From the NCBI GenBank assembly GCA_015501605.1, contig JADNRZ010000016.1, positions 186,001 through 250,000 of the forward strand: a DNA stretch of 64,000 nucleotides, in the 5' to 3' direction. Of this stretch, positions 35,413 through 48,071 are shown in pieces. The stretch comes from Panaeolus papilionaceus. Lineage: Eukaryota; Basidiomycota; Agaricomycetes; Agaricales. The position numbers and the translations under genes were made by a program. The first letter of the stretch is position 1; each line of letters opens with the position of its first letter. The notes beneath the pieces were generated by a model. The model worked only from the letters and a program-made list of their open reading frames with translations, searched no databases and was not told where the DNA came from.

Positions 35413-36079
35413 GGTCACTATCCGAATGGTTTCGAAGTTCAGGCAAGTACTCTTGTAAAGCAGATGAGGCAGCTTCATTGATAACACTGCGAAATAGAAT
35501 GTTTCAAGTAGTAATAAGCCTATGTCAGGAATTATGAATATGAATCAATACAATCGTTATGCATTCCAAATCCCCCGGGAAGTGTTTGAAACTCCGTCTT
35601 CAGTGAGCCGTTCGGTGAGGTGAAATTGAAGCTGAAGAACAGTATCCACAAAGAAGAGATGAACTTGAGCCTGCGCACAAGCATCTCTCTTCACCGTCCA
35701 GCCGAGTTAAATTTAGACTGAATACGTCTCGCCAAATTCCATGATAGAAGTACTCATGACCTAACCAGGACCTAATGACCCTCGATGCGCTGCTTGGCGC
35801 GGGGGTTGTTCCTAGCCCCCTCCACAGAAGAATTGTCAGAATCCTTCAAAATCTCACAATCATAATGATGAAAGATGTGCGGGCCGTTCTTGGTATGTGG
35901 TCCAGCGATCCAAGATGCTCAGTAATTTGACATAAATGTTGTTCCAGGGGGTAGAGAAGATAGAAATCAGAACGATATCCACCCATTTCTAAGGTGAGCA
36001 TTCCCTCTCGTTCGAAATTCTTGTTATGCAGTACGGTCAACGAAGCAGCAGTCATTTAGATGTCCAACTCAGATGAGCA
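35413..36079. other. Spacer within the secreted-peptide duplication
   Basis: Contains the duplicated upstream region of the second peptide copy (see 33230-35220). No other gene signal. Confidence 0.5.
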
Positions 36080-36275
36080 ATGTGATACTCGAAGACCTCC
36101 ATCACCATCCTCAGCGCAATCGCCGCCTTGCTGTCCCACATCGAAAAGCACAGTCGCAACCCCATCGCCATCCCAAATTTGCCAGGAAAGCTGCTTCAGC
36201 CAACCCCCTCCCTGCGTGTCGCCGTGGTACGTTGGAGCTATCCCCGGATGCTACGCTTGCTGTAGCGACATCTGA
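36080..36275 (+). pseudogene. Broken tandem copy of the small secreted cysteine-rich protein
   Basis: Homologous along its length to 35221-35412. The matching ATG is at 36080, but codon 2 (Trp in the intact copy) is TGA (36083-36085). One extra base near 36144-36147, just after the signal-peptide region, shifts the frame. The mature part stays readable in the shifted frame, and all six cysteines are kept (CQESCFSQPPPCVSPWYVG, then PGCYACC). A start at 36060 would read the mature frame but gives no signal peptide, so the product could not be exported in the usual way. Confidence 0.75.
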
Positions 36276-36555
36276 GGCTCTGCATGAATGGCAAAGTTTT
36301 GTCGGAGGAGTCTGGTCACGCGAATAACTTGAAGGAGCCCATTGAATAACCAATTTCAATAAAGAACGGTTTGAATAGCGATAACACTCTGTATATTAGT
36401 TCGAATGTGAATATACGAGGGCAGGGGATGACAAATTCGAGAGAAACTAGAAAATACAAGCATTCAATTTAACTTCCAAAAATATATAATCTATGATACA
36501 AAACGATCGAAATGGACATAAGAAGACATTGTGCATATACCCCCATCCTCCCAAA

Positions 36556-38765
36556 TCAATTCTGAAGCTTTCCCATCAACCTCCTCCCCTCCTCCACCTT
36601 CTCCTCCTTCCCGCCCAACTTGCCCGACACAATCTTCATCTCTCCCTTGATCTTATCCATCAGACCAGGCTTCTTCGGGCTAGGCGGCTCAACGTGGCTA
36701 TTAGGGTCTAGATGTCTGTCTCCACCATAATGCGGGATATCAGGATGAGTGGTGGTACCCCGCTCTGCGTGGACGTTCTTTGTCAGCTTCGAAGGTGTGG
36801 TTTGGGGATGAGATGAGCCAGCGGTGTTGGCCACCGCGCTTGGCGCGTTCGTAGTCGTACTAGGATGCGCATGATCGCCCTTCGTCGTCGTTGAACCGTG
36901 ATGCTCCTTCGCCATCTCAAACGAATCAGCCGGCTTCGGCTTCGGCTTCGTCAACTTCCTCGACCCATCATGATCTCCATCCTTCTCATCCCCATCCTTT
37001 TTCACATCCTGCTTCAATTTCATATCCCACACATCTCCCCTCCTCACCAACGGGTCCACATCCCCCTTCTTCACCTCCCTCGCATACCCCATATGTCCAT
37101 GTTCGCCCGGCACAGCAGGGACAATCTCGATGCCCTCTTTCTTCGCCACATTACGGACCTCAGCGCCGCCCCCATTCAGAACCCCAGCGGGGGAATGATG
37201 CGTGTTAGCGCCTGGAGTGTTGGGGAGGGGTTTCGCAGCCGCTTCGTCGAGGCTCGGTCCACGCGCTTGATCCGAATCGATCTGTGTATCGCGCGCAACC
37301 TCGTTCGTATGTGTCGTGGACTGACGAGGTTTGGTAAGCGGAGGGATAGAAGAAGTAGCAGCAACATCGGCTGTCTTGTTAGATGAGAGGCCAGCAGGAG
37401 GGTGGGTCTGGATTCTCGAAATATTCGCCGCGGGAACCTCGTGGCCAGGCGTAGCTGTTGTCGACGAAATACCTGCACTGGAAAGACTAGAGGTCCTAGG
37501 AGCGCCTGAATCGCCCTTGCTCTGACTGGGTCGCGTATCACCAGGAGGGAACACGGCCGTCTTCTTCCATTCAGGCTCAGCAACCCGCGTCGGTGTCGTG
37601 TCCTTATGATCCAAAGCACGAGCAAGGGGTTTATCCTGGGACTCAACCGAATTGTCGAGGAAACCTAGATCGATATTCGTGTCAAGGGGTTGTCCGGCGA
37701 GGAATGAGGGCAGCTTCGTCGGAGCTGGGTGAGGGCCTTCGTGATTGAAGGATGCTGGTTGACCCTTGTCCACATTTGACGCGGCAGCGGAGTGATTATT
37801 CGAGCTGGTGATATCATTGGCGTAGGCATCAGCTATGGCTTTATCCTGCACGTATTCCGCGTCGTCCAAGGCGGCCTGAGCACCTGGGTGCAGATTGGGA
37901 ACGTTGGCCGGGGTGGGCGCTTGATCGAGTTTGGCTGCTTCCCGAGGCCAGTCGGGGACCAAAGTTCCTGTAGGCGGCGACGCAGAGTCTTCGGGTTGGT
38001 AAGAGGGATCAGAAGATGCCTTTCTGCTATGTGCTGTGGGGTGCGTCAGCACATTCTATTCGATCATCGTAACCAAAAACTGGGAAGCCACTCACGGAAA
38101 TACGACGAAACACTTTCAGGGACATATTCGCCGACCTTTTCGCCGACATTGAGGATCGTTTCGTTCACGGACTGAAGGGTATTCATAGCCATACTTGGGA
38201 TAGATGACACAGGTGGGTAATGAAGAGGTGATTCTGTACCTGGATAGGCGCCAGGGAAGCTGGGGGTACGGGGGTGATTATTAGTTCCTGATCCTAGAAC
38301 GGTATTCGGAAATTCGATGGGCTGTGCTCCAGCGAGCTGATTGAGTGTGGTGGTGGTTTCACCTGCTGCGAGCGTCCCTTGGGTCCCAGAGGATAAAAGT
38401 GGGGTACGCGGAAGGTTTCCAGGTCCCAGATGTGCGCCACCCTCGATCGGTTGATCACCGGCGAGGTGGTTCAGTGTGGTGGTTTCACCTGCTTGAAGGG
38501 TTCCACCTCCTAGGAAGGTACTGGGCTTGACTGCACTTGTCAACGGTGCCGCTAATGGAACAACGGGTGCTCCTGAGTCGAGCTCACTGCGTGCTGCGGA
38601 TGGGTTGCCGTTTGTTGGGGTTGTGGAAGATAGTGAGGATGTTGCGCTGGGATCAGTGAGAGGTAACATGTGCTGTTGTCTCTTCTCTCCAGTGACTGGA
38701 ACATTATTGGGCTGCGCCTCAAAGAGACCAGGAGGGATAAAGTCGTTTGAGGTCGATCCAGACAT
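36556..38765 (-). CDS. Long low-complexity protein with a CsbD-like tail, D1
   Basis: Two exons, 38765-38096 and 38033-36556, joined in phase, give about 715 residues. The start reads MSGSTSNDFIPPGLFEAQP. Two copies of a short repeat (AAGETTTTLNQLAGAQPIE and a close variant) lie in exon 1, followed by PGAYPGTESPLHYPP and the helical motif NVGEKVGEYVPESVSSYF exactly at the exon end. Exon 2 is Ser/Thr/Pro-rich with LTKP boxes. The basic-acidic end GLMDKIKGEMKIVSGKLGG then EEKVEEGRRLMGKLQN resembles CsbD-type stress proteins. The neighbour D2 (39506-41277) is a paralog in the same direction. A soluble, disordered stress-related protein is a guess; no catalytic domain is seen. Confidence 0.7.
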
Positions 38766-39505
38766 TAGTGTATGAGATTACTAGTTTGAATACAATGGGT
38801 ATTGGTTCGAGATTATTGCGCGACGTTCGAGACAGATTTGAATCCAGCGACTGAGAAAGGGAAAAGGAGAGTAAAACAGATGACGACCTCGGGGTGGCTC
38901 TAGACATTTTATATGTACCCTCGAATAAGGTGAATGAGAATGGTGACGCGCTGCGAAATTGGCTCCATCATGGCGCATTGGCATACGTATGATTGTTGAG
39001 CCACCCGGTGACGTCGATGGCTAAGTTAAGTCTTTTAGCACTCGTGAGAATATGAGGTAATGGTATGATGCCTTGCCGATGATCCCGCCGAAGCCCCTAT
39101 CCCTGAACAAGATTGCCTTCCCGACTGCTCTCCAATGCCAAATAACGCGAAATGGCCACCACAAAGGGTATCCACAATAAAAATTAATGGAGTGGGTTTT
39201 CTATTGAAATGAACATTGTGGGTCAATAAGAATATAACGAGTAAGAAGGCTCCTAATAACTCCAGCCGAGAACCCCACAATCGACACCCAACAAGCAAGA
39301 AAGGTTAGTTCTATGATGAAGGCGCGATCACCGTTCTCTCAGCACTTGCAGTCGTCATCTTGGGTTCAGTCCACACGAATAAGTTGTCCAAAAATCCATG
39401 ATTTATTATAGAATACACAAAGTAATTACTATACAGAGGAAGGAATAATGCATAGTTGTCAAATTACACGGAATTCAATTTCGTTCAGCGACTATCATAC
39501 AGCCC
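38766..39505. other. Spacer between D1 and D2
   Basis: Promoter of D1 and 3' end of D2. No gene signal. Confidence 0.5.
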
Positions 39506-41277
39506 CTAGTTCACCGCCTTGCCCATCAACTTCTTACCCTCCTCAACCTTCTCCTCATTCCTCCCAATCTTCCCCGCAATAACCTTCATCTCGCCCTTCA
39601 CCTTGTCCTTCATCGACGGCTTCTCATCATCGTCATCAATTCCAGCACCATGACGAGCCAACACCTTATGCGCCGGATCGTCTTTGGTGTGGGTGATCGT
39701 GGTGCTATGAGGCAGCCCCCTTCCGCTCTTGGTAACCGTTGTGGTCGCAGGTGCATGGAGGTTATCACCCGTCGCAGCCTTTGGATGAGCAGTTCGATCA
39801 CCCTTGGCAGGTGAACGCGAGCGCAGAGGTTTATGTACGGCGTCATCATCGTGAGTAGACCGGGAAGGAAGGGCCTGGGCAGCTTCAGACTCCACCTTCT
39901 TCGCCACTGACTGGACATGCTGAGTAGCCTCGGCTGTCTTTGACTGGACAGCTTGTGTAGCGCGACTCGCGGTAGAGGAAGAGGTGGTAGTATCGTTAGC
40001 TCCCTTCTCCAAGGGTGCAATAGAGGTTGCACCAGCGACTTCGGTGTTCTCGACGACGGGTCCCTGCTTATCCAGAGGAGGTAGTTGAGTCGTCAAGGCT
40101 ACCTGGCTAAGTTGCGATTCGAGGTCAACCCTAGCTGGGGCGACAGCGGTGGATTTCTTGGGTGCGATGGCAGTAGAGCCATGGCAGCCTTGACTGTCGG
40201 AGGGTTTGGAAAGAGGGTTGATGTGAGTGGCACCAGCCACCTCGGTCGGCTGAACGATACTGCTAGAGGGCTTGTTCAAGGGCGAAATATCGGTGGATCC
40301 AGCTATCTGAGCGGTGTGGGTGTTGGCGTTGGAGGGCTTAGTGAGGGGAGGAATGGTAGTCGTGGCGGCAATGTTGGTAGAGGGAACCTGCTGGTGTCCT
40401 GGGCCAGTGGGGATGGTATTGGTATCACGGTTGGCTATAATAAGAAAAAATTAGAGATGGTTGTGAAATAAGCGAGATAAACGTACGCAGATATTGACCA
40501 ATACTCTCTGGGGCCATTCCAGCAATCGTGTTTCCAACGCTCGCAGCAGTCTGCTGAACATAAGTCACTGCGTCTCCAGCCTTGGCCGATAAGGTATTCG
40601 CAGCAGGAGCTGTTGTCGACTTCACAGCTGAAACGGATTTATCCGTTGCGTGTGCTGCATCTTCTAAGACGGGGTTGGAAGACGGGGCAAGAAACGGCGC
40701 AGATGGTGAGGACGATGTTGGCTTCTGGGAAGGCCAGTTTTTGACACTGTTGTCCCCATGAAGCGATGAAGTGACGTCCGATGTCAGGCTTGAGTCTGTG
40801 AGGGATGCATTAGAATTAGAGTGAACAATGTCGTTGGAAAAAAGCTAACCTTGAGGAGCGCGAACTTGAGTGCTTTGTTGACTCTGTAGGGTTTGTTGGT
40901 TGGGTGAGGTACTACCCGCTAAAAAACATGGTTGACGTCTAAGTTTAGGGGTAACACCGTGAAAGAGAGAGCAACATACGCAGGTAGGAAGCAACAGCTT
41001 CAGGTAGGTAAGGCTTGACGGTCTCGCCGACGGTTTGCAGGGCACCTGTGGCGGTTTGATATGCACTTTGTGCGATTCCTGATACCGCAGAGGCAGGTGG
41101 ATAATTAAGAGGTGTCTCTACAGCGGGGTAATCACCAGGAAACACACCTGGCTTCGTGTTGTCGGGCGTAGACTCCGTTGGATTAGTACTGAGACTGGTG
41201 TCCTGGAGACGTTTCTCCTGCTCGCCAGGTGCCTCGGTAGGAGTGAATAAATTCGGTGGTTGGAAGTTGTCAGACAT
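39506..41277 (-). CDS. Long low-complexity protein with a CsbD-like tail, D2
   Basis: Paralog of D1. Start MSDNFQPPNLFTPTEAPGE at 41277; exon 1 ends at 40980 with TVGETVKPYLPEAVASYLR. A short exon (TSPNQQTLQSQQSTQVRAP) lies near 40860-40920. A further exon ends near 40488 with a second copy of the same motif (SVGNTIAGMAPESIGQYL). The large last exon ends at 39506 and contains repeated EVAGAT.IxPLxKP units (for example TEVAGATHINPLSKP and TEVAGATSIAPLEKG). It closes with SMKDKVKGEMKVIAGKIGR then EEKVEEGKKLMGK, nearly the D1 tail. The protein is Ser/Thr/Ala-rich and probably disordered. Its promoter is shared head-to-head with D3 (gap 41278-41815). Confidence 0.7.
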
Positions 41278-41815
41278 TGTAGTTCAGAAATAGATGAGAC
41301 AGAAAAAAGTGAAGAGAGACAGTATGACGATTGAAAGTCCATGGTCTCAGAGTTTTATATGGCTTTTTGGCGTTGGTGCTCCATCGCTGGCGTAGTTTTG
41401 GTGCTTGGTGGATTTTGTTGGATGACGGGGGTGAATAGAATGTTGATGACGTCGTTTGAACCCAGAAGAAGCTTGGCGGAGATATTGCCATCGTGGGTAT
41501 GGGATGCTATGTTGGGATCGTCTATTCCTGGAGCATGGCTTCCCCCTGTACCGACGCGTCCCCATCATCCAGCAACTTACAAGGTCCTAGGAGTCGATGA
41601 AAACACTTATCTTCATCAGAGGGTATTTGAGGGCGCGTCTGAGCCAACTTTTGTAGCTCAAATCACAAACTTGGACACACTAGATCGCAAGTTTCAATAC
41701 CAAAGACATTTGATCCAGAATGAACGAGGGACATCCTACCTAGCATAGTATGCCTTGGACATAACGCCCATCAGTGCTTTTATCGATCTTCGCAACCATA
41801 CGCAGTACAATCACC

Positions 41816-44800
41816 ATGCCTAGCCTTCCCCACACCCCTCCTTCTACCCGCCAGAACAGGCCTACTGCCCACTTCGCTCCAGAGACAGAGGCTTTGAGCC
41901 GCCGACGCCCTTCAGCTACGCATCACGCGTATTCGGGCCCTGGATCGCCTCTTCGTGAGTTACCAGGAGCATATCCAGAACCTAAAGCTCGGCGGGGTGA
42001 GTGCACATCAGTATTCAATGTCTACAGTAACGGCGACTCATCTCAGTGATTTACTTCATACTTCTGTAGCCTCTTTCGCAGACCCGCCTTTGTCTCCTGG
42101 TTTTCGTAGCAGTGGATCGATGCCCAGCAGGAGTTCAGAGTCGGAACGAGATTTCTTAGGATCGACCATCGAGGATATTCCTGGGGAAAACAACCCAGAA
42201 AGTGAGTCATCGCATCTCTTTCATCGCTTTCTCATACGAACCTGCTCCCTCAGCCGTCGCTGCCGCACTTGCATCGGTGCGACCGCGAGGTGTAGGACCA
42301 CTTTCCTCGTCGCCAACTCCCACTGCAACCCCTCGCCACGCCCGCGGTGATCTCCATGCTCCGCGCGACGATACCGACGACTGGCATGATTATTTGAGGA
42401 AAACCAATCCCATGGGCCTCGCTCATGATCGCCAAGCTGCCGAACCTCAAGGAATAGAGTCTCAAGGCAGTCCTGCTCGAGCTGCTTCACTAGATGAGTC
42501 GTCCTTAGCTTCCGACCTCGCCCTTGACCACGGGACGAAGACCGACATGTTATCGTCGATGGCCACTGAAGAGGGTCCTCCCTTCCCAAGAGGTTCAGCC
42601 CAACAAAGCGAACCCCAACCCCCATCATCTTACTCGTCGCACCCCATCAACATCATCGAAGGTGCTGAGGGTATCGCCTCGGATATCTATCATGGCGCAG
42701 GACACGTATTCCAGCAGGTTGAGGAAAAGGCGGGGCAATACATTCATGTACCCGAGATACCGACATTCGGTGAGTGGTTCTTAAACGCCTCACTATCGTT
42801 CGACTGTTGAATGCCGATGGTTATAACGTTGTAGGCGAGGCTTCGAGGATGGTAGGAGAGAAATTTGGTGCTGCTTCGAGGGCCTTTCGAGATGTTGGCG
42901 CGGTCGACGCCGCAGGCCCCTCTGAGTTTCTACATAACGCAGAACATGCCCTGCAGCAGGCGGAGGAGAAGGCGATGTCTTACCTGCCCAGTATGGGGAG
43001 GCCATTCAGTGCGTTTCTTCGTCGTATGAGTACGTTCAGGATGAAACTCATGTTTTGATTTGCAGGCAACAAAACCGAAGCCAGGTCGACCCTTGCCCAC
43101 CTTGGCCAGCGGGACCAAGATCAGACCTCTCACGAGGGAAAAGTCCCGAGCCAGGAGTATGACCTCGACGACGAAATGCTCATGATCTCAAAATTCATCG
43201 ACGACGATGACAAGTCATCGGATTTCGAGCTGAACGAAGCGGTTGTTGTTAGACCTGCGATGACAATCTCCAAGGCCGAACCGCCTCAGCCTCAGCCCCA
43301 ACCCGAATCCGCTCAACCCACAGAGGGCCTCACCACCGAGCACAAGCAACGCGACAGACTGAGCGACGCCGCTCGTCATGCCTACACGCCCTCGGATGGT
43401 TCTATCCCCCCTACGCGAGGATTCGGCGAGGGAGACGTCGCTGTTGGACATGGTGGGGTTTCATTTTACCGCTTCGGTATCGAAGGCTCGGCTGATGGTA
43501 AGGGGGTGTTGCCTGGTTATCCAACCCCCGCAGGAATGAGCACGTTGATTTCCGACCGTATGAAAGCTGACCGAGCTAGAGCTAGGGAAGTGGGTAGAGG
43601 TACGCTCCTATCTCTCTGGGTATTTGTATGTGTATTCTGAACGCAACATTGAAGAACCGAGTGAAGCCACTATCGTGGACAGCGACCCGACAGGCCAACA
43701 GGTCAACGTCAGCCCCAATAGCCGCATCGTTCGGGAGATGTTGGATGAGACAAAACACCCTCGCTCTCGATTCTTCCGCGGTGATGCAGGTTCTGACGTC
43801 TTCATTCCGTTGGACGTTGTAATGACTAAGGAAGTCCATTCGGACCACAGCACGCCTGATGCGACAAGTGAGTCGTCTTCGTGACGCAGTAGACTGATCA
43901 AGTAACTTACGGTTGTATGCTAGCCACCGGCCGCAAGCTCGAGGAACTGCCTCGATCTCCCATATTCAAGGATGGGCGAGGTGTCGCGGAAGGCAAGTTT
44001 GAGGCTATATTCGACAATATTCAGGATGGGCCCGTCGCACCGTTTAGTGCGGTCGATCCCTTATACGCCCCTTGTACGCACCCTTCGCTATCTCGTCTTT
44101 TTCTCCCGCCTAACATGCTTCCTACTAGTGCAAGGTCGAGTCATCTTCGAAAAGTCGCAAACCCCCGTGTTCCGCCATGGAGATGTCGCAACGGGAAAAT
44201 TTGACGCCCCTATCTTTAGGGAGTCGAGTACATTGTCAACAGAAAAACACGAAGCGACTTCGCATCAAGGTGGAAAGGATCGTGTATCGAAAACTGTTCA
44301 CCCGTTTGCTGCTCCCGTCAAAGTTAGATCTGAGGTTTCGAAGGAACCTTCTAGTGCGTCATTTTTCTGGTAATTCGCCTTCAGGATTGGCTGACCGCTG
44401 CGCTGCGCATCAAGCTCTCGATCCTTCTCGTCATCCTCAAGAGAAGAGGGGGATCCCCATCTTCAAAGGGGGTTACAAGACTGCTGCTGGACGTTTTGAG
44501 GCAGAGTTTGTAGACGCTTCTGGACAGCCAGAGGAGGTTCACGAGGATCTTGAGTTCATCCGAAATGCGTTCAATCCTCAGGCCGACGTGGAGCGGGCAC
44601 GGGAGGAGGGAAGAGGCGCGTACGCCGCTCCAATCACGATCTCGGTCCCGCAGCAATCAAGTATTGATTTCGCCCATTGTATTATTCTAGTCGCTGATCA
44701 ATGTGATATAGCGCTTGACCCGAATCGCAATCCTCAGGAGAGGAGTTCCATCCCCATCTTTACCGATCATTCGAAGACCGCTGCGGGCAAGTACGAAGCC

Positions 44801-45505
44801 ACGTATAATCACCCAACTTTGGGGACCAAGGATATTCCAGAGCACATCGAATTCGCTGGTTCCCCACCAGTCGCAGCGAACCCACCTGGTCGGCACCAGG
44901 ATTTACTTGGACCAAACATTGGACAGCTTCCGGGTTCGCAGCAGCGTGAGGTGGACAGTGCATTCGCGGCGCCAGTGAGACAGGAGCCTCAGACTGCGAG
45001 TTCGTTTATTCCATTTTTCATGGTCACTTGTCAAACGGACTCATTATACTCATCCTTACAGCTCTCTCTACCGAGCGTCACCCACAGGAGAAACACGAGA
45101 TCCCTATCTTCAGTGGTGGCGCCGAAGCTGCTGCTGGGAAGTACGAAGCGGTCTTCATGGATGCAACGGGTGAGCCACAGGACGTCCCAGAGACCCCAAC
45201 ATTCATTGGTAAGCGACCCGGGGACACTGCTGCTGGCGAGTTTGAAGCCAAGATGGAGCCCAAGCTGAGTGAGCTTCGAGAGCCAAAGGGTAAAGAACCA
45301 GCATCCAAGATTCCCGACAAGACTAGTGGGCTCAATCCGGTGGATTATCTGGGAAAGCCTGTATCGGAGCCCTTCTCAGGCGAGGTGAGTAATATCAAAA
45401 TAGCTCTGGCCTTGAATTGAGTCCTAATGCTCGGTAAATTCTGACACCCAGGCAACATCGAACGTCTATCGGCGCAATGAACCCCTGAGGAAACACATCA
45501 ATTAA
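41816..45505 (+). CDS. Long multi-exon protein with one ~30-residue repeat per exon, D3
   Basis: Start ATG at 41816 (MPSLPHTPPSTRQNRP). The N-terminal part has LRELPGAYPEP (compare PGAYPGTE in D1) and two amphipathic stretches that end exons, FQQVEEKAGQYIHVPEIPT and QQAEEKAMSYLPSMGRPF. A long acidic/Pro-rich middle follows. From about 43920 come five repeats on separate exons, with a core like PxFxxGxxxAAGxFEAxF: SPIFKDGRGVAEGKFEAIF; TPVFRHGDVATGKFDAPIF; IPIFKGGYKTAAGRFEAEF; IPIFTDHSKTAAGKYEATY; IPIFSGGAEAAAGKYEAVF. Three are preceded by (D/T)xxRxPQE. A sixth, partial unit is GDTAAGEFEAKM. The last exon is short and ends RRNEPLRKHIN. I do not recognise the repeat. It shares motifs with its neighbours D1 and D2. 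Confidence 0.65.
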
Positions 45506-45978
45506 ACAGAAGTGCACGGAATAATTATGGGGATTCAGTGCTGCTTCATCGATCTTCTTTCTGGTTTTAAATTGTATGAGATTTTTTTATGGCCATCGTG
45601 GTGATCACATGAAACTTTCTGCCTTCTGTATGATTATCACTGTCAGCGTGTATAGTAGTCCACGTTCTGTTTCTCTGCCAATACAAAATTAAATTTTTCT
45701 TTGTCATTCTTTCGTGAATGCGGATGTACTTAGTGCTCTGTTAGGCAATAACTTTATCCAGTACTATTCTCTGACTGCGGAACACCGTCAGTAGCTTGGC
45801 CTGCGATTGAAGGTGATGCACGCTGGTCTCGTGATTTTGAACGATAGAGATCGAAAGAGGAATCATTTACCAATCATACCAGCATCGTTGATGTAAAGGA
45901 CAGTGTTTAAAACCTTGTTTCTGAGGGTCCAGTCGGCGGATTGACATCGCAAATACGACGAAATAACCCCAAGGGATA
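45506..45978. other. Short spacer
   Basis: Convergent 3' regions of D3 and the Dml1 gene, including T-rich stretches suited to 3' end formation. No gene. Confidence 0.5.
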
Positions 45979-48071
45979 TCAAAGTTCACGCTCCACCTCG
46001 GCCATATTATCGTGGATCGTCCAAAGGTCGTTGACCAATTCCTTTATGTCATCCGAGTTCATATCAACTGCTTTGGCTGCGTTTCCATTCTTAATGCTCC
46101 TCTCAACGACATTGGCATAATTTTTGAAGGCTCCTGCCAGATTGGAGGATGTCGAGAGGGCGGAATATGCTCTCGTGAACCCTGGACTGGTCGGAGAATC
46201 TGTGAAGAGGGTCGGTCAGAAGGATTAGACATGTTTTAATAATGGTGTAAATTATTAGCCATCTTCATTGAACGCCGCACCTTGCATTTCCGGGAACGAG
46301 GTTGGAAGTGGGTACGGCGGACCGCTGATTAGGCTTTCGGTATTGTTGTTGTCAGATAGGGGTCAGCGTGGATAGGTAGCTTCTAACCTTGATCTCGTCT
46401 GAGGGCTATTTTTTGCCCATTCATGGTAAGTCAACACGTCCTGCTCTGACGCCCCTCTTAGAACATCTACACGGGAATACTGATCCTAAGGAATGTGAGA
46501 ACGTTGAACAGAGGAACCAAAATGCAAACTAGCTCCTGACCTTCGGTTTGGTTGAGAGGGAGGAAAATTCGGTGATGGTACCTCGTGCCGTCGCGAAAGA
46601 TGGGAAAGGAAACGACCCGCTGAGCTCCCCAAAAGGACCCGTCCCACGCCAGTTGAGTAGAGCGCAGAGATCGGGTATACCTCGATGCTCTCGCTTTAAT
46701 CTGTAACCGTATGGGTTCAGGGTGCGACATCTCGAATTGGGTACAACATACCGAAAGGGCAGCGTTGCGGATTCAATATGGGTGGAAAGAATAGCAGATG
46801 ACTGGTACAAGCTCAAAGGCTGTGCGGAATAAATAAGCAATGAATAAAAAATGGTAAAGGAGAGGCAGACATCAGGATTGATGAAGTTATTCCAGGCTGA
46901 CTGGGACCACTCCTGTGGAGCTTGAATTGGAATGTTCATAGTGGAAAACTCATTCAGAGATCGAAGATAAAGCGCTTCATTGATGACTTTGCGTATTTCA
47001 TCTTCTTTCACTGGATCATGTCAGCTTGGTGTGTCCTGTGGTCAGAAAATAGCGTGCATTACATACCATTGGTTGTGCTTAAAATTGCACCCGGTAGCAT
47101 TGCGAATGTAAATGTCGGAATTTTAAGGTATTCATCCCTAAATGATACGAAGAAAGAGCTCATAAAGGCTCCAAACGTATCCGAATCACTGGAAATTTGA
47201 AGACCCTGGGTAAAACTTGATTTAGGCCTTGCCCGTCAATAACAGCGCACTTTTCCATACCTGGAGATTGTCACAGCTTTCCACGAGCAACCGGAGTGCA
47301 CCGTCCATGAGTTCTGTGTCCTGCGCACGTAATATTCTGTCAGTACGGGAGCTCAGAATAATTTACGACGGGTTTGTACCTCATCGTAGCGATTGAATAG
47401 TTCGTGCCCCTGACTCCATTCGGCTCCCCCACTGTCTAATTCTGTCCTGTCAGGTAGCTTTTGTAGGCTCCTGGGAAGATAATAGACACGGCTAAAGTCA
47501 GACCAGTATCTGACATGTCCTACCCCTTGTAGTTCTTGGTCAGATGAGAGTTTTTCTACTTCACGCTCCATTCGATCTTGATAAACACTCTTCGGGACGC
47601 GGTCATGCTTTATTTGCTGGGTAATTCCACTCCTATTCGAGGGTGAGAGTCTGCAGTGCAAGTAGGTGAGAGCGTTACCAAAGAACATCGTTATTATCAT
47701 CTTCACCATCTGGTTCGCCAAGCGCATTTGATGCTGACAGCGTTCCAAAACTGGCTGAAAAGCCACCATCAGAGCCAGTCGTGACGATTTATCCACAGCT
47801 CCACACTAACATTTCGTATCGAAAAGCAGTAAACGCGGACATAATGTGGACTTCTTCTGTGTAACAAGTCAAAGTCAGGTGAAAGTTGAATATTCCATGA
47901 CCCATAGAAAAATACCTCGTCGTGCGAGCTGTCCATCATGGACACATCTGGGTCTACATCAAGCGTTTCTTTAGACCCAGTGTTACTAAGATAGGTTTCT
48001 TGGGTGTTCCAGAAGTGAGTTCCGACGTAGTTTGATATATTTCCTGCTTGGATGTATACGATCTCCTTCAT
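45979..48071 (-). CDS. DML1: Dml1/misato family protein (mitochondrial inheritance)
   Basis: Dml1/misato is a tubulin-related protein needed for mitochondrial DNA inheritance in yeast and mitochondrial distribution in animals. The start at 48071 gives the family signature MKEIVYIQAGNISNYVGTHF and WNTQE. Short introns then join TLCPRLLLFDTK to SFGTLSASNALGEPDGED and SGITQQIKHDRVPKS. Next come VRYWSDFSRVYYLPRSLQKL, WSQGHELFNRYDE, LMDGALRLLVESCD, GLQISSDSDTFGAFMSSFF and IPTFTFAMLPGA. The C-terminal exon runs SPGFTRAYSALSTSSNLAG to a stop at 45979-45981. The frame is kept through all joins I tested, so this is an ordinary intact housekeeping gene. The start was chosen by family conservation; an upstream in-frame Met at 48197 would add an unlikely leader. 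Confidence 0.92.

Noticed and set aside
36898..37386. Plus-strand frame of 162 codons inside D1
   Set aside because: Antisense shadow of a low-complexity coding exon; composition only.
41341..41748. Plus-strand open frame of 135 codons between D2 and D3
   Set aside because: It fills the divergent promoter region, has no recognisable domain beyond one hydrophobic stretch, and no support from splice structure; probably chance.
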